From an uncultured Lachnospiraceae bacterium (GTDB lineage Bacteria; Bacillota; Clostridia; Lachnospirales; Lachnospiraceae), in the NCBI GenBank assembly GCA_900313745.1, contig OMSM01000212.1, positions 1 through 7,089 on the forward strand: a DNA stretch of 7,089 nt, in the 5' to 3' direction. Below are positions 5,446-7,089 of this stretch, piece after piece. A program made the translations under genes and the position numbers. Each line of letters begins with the position of its first letter. Within the stretch, counting starts at the first letter, position 1. The notes under the pieces were generated by a model. It was not told the origin of the DNA. It made no database searches and saw only the letters and a program-made list of their open reading frames with translations.

Positions 5446-6402
5446 TTATTCCTCAGCTGCCTTTAAGGACAGGCCGAGCTCCTTCAGCTTGATCAGGACC
5501 TCATCCAGGGATTTGCGTCCCAGGTTGCGGACCTTCATCATATCGTCGGGAGTTTTGTCACAGAGCTGTTCAACGGTATTGATGCCCGCACGCTTCAGGC
5601 AGTTGTAGGAGCGCACGGAGAGCTCAAGCTCGTCAATGCTCATGTCCAGCACCTTGTTGGTACTGGTCGGGTTGGGATCCGGGATCACATCCACGTTCTG
5701 TGCCATATCCGACAGATCGATAAAGATGCTCAGATGCTCGCTCAGAACTTTGGCCGCGAGGCTTACCGCCTCATCGGGAGCAAGAGTTCCGTTGGTGAAC
5801 ACATCGAGAACAAGCTTGTCGAAGTCTGTCTGCTGACCGACACGTGTGTTGGAAACCGTCACATTCACGCGCTCCACAGGAGTGTAAATGGAATCGATCG
5901 GAATCACGCCGATCTTGGTATCCTCGGTCTTGTTGCGGTCTGCGCTGACATAGCCTCTGCCCTTGGTGATCGTCAGCTCGATGAACAGCTTGCTCTTCTT
6001 GCCGTTCATCGTGGCGATTACCTGTTCGGGATTGGTGATCACAATATCCTGATCCGCGTGGACATCCGCACCGCGGACCACACCGTCGCCCTCGTACTCA
6101 ATATACGCGGTCTTGGGCTCATTGGTCTCGCTGTTATTGCGAATGGCAAGAGACTTGATATTCATCACGATCTCGGTGACATCTTCCTTCACACCGGGAA
6201 TGGTGCTGAACTCATGCTGAACACCGTCAATCTTGATCTGGCTCACTGCAGCGCCCGGAAGGGAGGAGAGCATGATCCTGCGCAGGGAATTCCCGAGCGT
6301 TATGCCGTAGCCTCTCTCGAGGGGCTCCACAACAAAGCGGCCGTACTTCTTATCATCTGAGATTTCTTCAACGGTAATGTTCGGTCTCTCAAAATCAAAC
6401 AC
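5446..6402 (-). CDS. rpoA: DNA-directed RNA polymerase subunit alpha
   Basis: Alpha subunit of RNA polymerase; the dimer nucleates enzyme assembly and its C-terminal domain binds UP elements and activators. The 318-residue product has the N-terminal assembly domain (about 1-230) with FVVEPLERGYGITLGNSLRRIMLSSLPG (23-50), a linker of about 20 residues rich in Pro, Asn and Thr (240-250), and the C-terminal domain (about 252-315). In the latter, RSYNCLKRAGI (264-274) corresponds to the DNA-contacting Arg265/Asn268 region of E. coli and VRNLGRKSLDEV (291-302) to its second contact loop. The start codon is GTG at 6402; AGGAGG (6416-6411) stands 8 bases upstream and MFDFERPNI is the standard N-terminus. 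It lies 42 bases after rpsD. Confidence 0.98.
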   Translation of the reverse strand: MFDFERPNITVEEISDDKKYGRFVVEPLERGYGITLGNSLRRIMLSSLPGAAVSQIKIDGVQHEFSTIPGVKEDVTEIVMNIKSLAIRNNSETNEPKTAYIEYEGDGVVRGADVHADQDIVITNPEQVIATMNGKKSKLFIELTITKGRGYVSADRNKTEDTKIGVIPIDSIYTPVERVNVTVSNTRVGQQTDFDKLVLDVFTNGTLAPDEAVSLAAKVLSEHLSIFIDLSDMAQNVDVIPDPNPTSTNKVLDMSIDELELSVRSYNCLKRAGINTVEQLCDKTPDDMMKVRNLGRKSLDEVLIKLKELGLSLKAAEE

Positions 6403-6444
6403 GTACTTTCCCTCCTTTGCTTATCGTCTGGGTTAAAACTTAAA

Positions 6445-7038
6445 TTACTTGGAATACAACTCGACGATGAGCATCTCGTCCACGGGAACATCGATCTGAT
6501 CTCTCTTCGGAAGGGTGCTGACCGTGCCCTTGAAGGCTTCCTTGTTGACATCAACCCACTCGGGGGTGAGCCTTGCGCCGGTCACTTCCAGGATATCCTT
6601 GAAGCGCTGGATATTCTTGGACTTCTCTTTGATCTCGATAACATCGCCTGCCTTGATCAGATAGGAGGGAATGTTGATCACTCTGCCATTAACGCAGACA
6701 TGCTTATGTCCGACAACCTGACGGGCCTCTCTCCTGGTGCGGGCAAAACCCATGCGGAAGACGACATTGTCCAGGCGGCTCTCAAGCATGACCATGAGGT
6801 TCTCACCGGTCTGCCCCTTCATGCGGTCAGCCTTGTCATAGTAGTTGCGGAAGGGCTTCTCAAGAACACCATAGATGAACTTTGCCTTCTGCTTCTCTCT
6901 CAGCTGAAGCGCATACTCACTCTGCTTGCGGCTTGCGCGCTGCAGAGTCCTTCTGGACTTCTTGTCATAGCCAAGGAAGGTGGGATCAAGATCAAGGGAT
7001 CTGCATCTCTTTAAAACTGGTACTCTGTTTACTGCCAC
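6445..7038 (-). CDS. rpsD: 30S ribosomal protein S4 (zinc-free form)
   Basis: Primary 16S rRNA-binding protein S4 (uS4), a nucleator of 30S assembly and, in several bacteria, a translational repressor of its own operon. The 197-residue product has the N-terminal rRNA-binding region with FIYGVLEKPFRNYYDKADR (54-72), the S4 RNA-binding domain from about residue 87 (RLDNVVFRMGFARTRREARQVVGHKHVCVNGRVINIPSYLIKAGD, 88-132), and a conserved end DEMLIVELYSK. Only Cys12 lies near the N-terminus, so the four-cysteine zinc site of C+ S4 proteins is absent. The start codon is GTG at 7038, with AAAGGAG (7050-7044) 5 bases upstream. First complete gene of the visible run; its promoter is outside the window. 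Confidence 0.98.
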   Translation of the reverse strand: MAVNRVPVLKRCRSLDLDPTFLGYDKKSRRTLQRASRKQSEYALQLREKQKAKFIYGVLEKPFRNYYDKADRMKGQTGENLMVMLESRLDNVVFRMGFARTRREARQVVGHKHVCVNGRVINIPSYLIKAGDVIEIKEKSKNIQRFKDILEVTGARLTPEWVDVNKEAFKGTVSTLPKRDQIDVPVDEMLIVELYSK

Positions 7039-7089
7039 TGCGGCTCCTTTCTTTCGGGGATAACCCGATCAGTTGTTTACACACAGCAC
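7039..7089 (-). other. Partial upstream region of rpsD
   Basis: Fifty-one bases up to the window edge hold the rpsD ribosome site (7050-7044) and a small hairpin, UCGGG with CCCGA (7068-7064 with 7058-7054), immediately upstream of it. Firmicutes usually have rpsK here, but I cannot recognise the RRV-type end of S11 in the visible bases, so any upstream gene ends outside the window. Confidence 0.4.

Noticed and set aside
239..7038. A novel defence, secretion or biosynthetic system in the window
   Set aside because: All nine genes belong to well-known core families in their usual Firmicute order, with catalytic motifs intact and no foreign gene between them.

Overview
The window looks like chromosomal core DNA of a Gram-positive Firmicute, most likely a fairly GC-rich relative of the Lachnospiraceae (Clostridia). 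This rests on gene order, on a short zinc-free form of ribosomal protein S4 beginning MAVNRVPVLKRC, and on an L17 of 178 residues with internal insertions of the kind I associate with that family. The family assignment is from memory of protein features, not from a search.

Every gene is on the minus strand, so transcription runs from high to low coordinates: rpsD (S4), rpoA (RNA polymerase alpha), rplQ (L17), ecfA1, ecfA2, ecfT (the shared energising module of group II ECF vitamin transporters), truA (tRNA pseudouridine synthase I), rplM (L13) and rpsI (S9). This is the classical Firmicute order at the distal end of the large ribosomal-protein cluster. Nine complete genes are present. None is visibly broken and there is no mobile element, CRISPR array, tRNA or rRNA.

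The non-coding gaps carry most of the regulatory information. The rpoA-rplQ gap (145 bases) can form three successive hairpins. The rplQ-ecfA1 gap (82 bases) has a perfect 12-bp hairpin in front of an ecfA1 start that lacks a good Shine-Dalgarno sequence. ecfA1-ecfA2-ecfT are tightly packed: the ecfA2 ribosome site shares bases with the ecfA1 stop, and ecfT overlaps ecfA2 by 8 bases. The truA-rplM gap (186 bases) holds a near-consensus sigma-A promoter (TTGACA, 18 bases, TATAAT) whose -35 box covers the truA stop codon. It is followed by a structured leader that is a good candidate for the L13 autoregulatory leader. A rho-independent terminator at about 27-67 ends the rplM-rpsI operon.

Together the genes supply translation (S4, L17, L13, S9, tRNA modification), transcription (alpha) and vitamin/metal uptake energisation (EcfA1-A2-T). 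I found no convincing undescribed protein system. The items worth a second look are RNA structures in the gaps: a possible Shine-Dalgarno-masking switch in the rplM leader, the hairpin before ecfA1, and a long hairpin with three 11-bp repeats downstream of rpsI.
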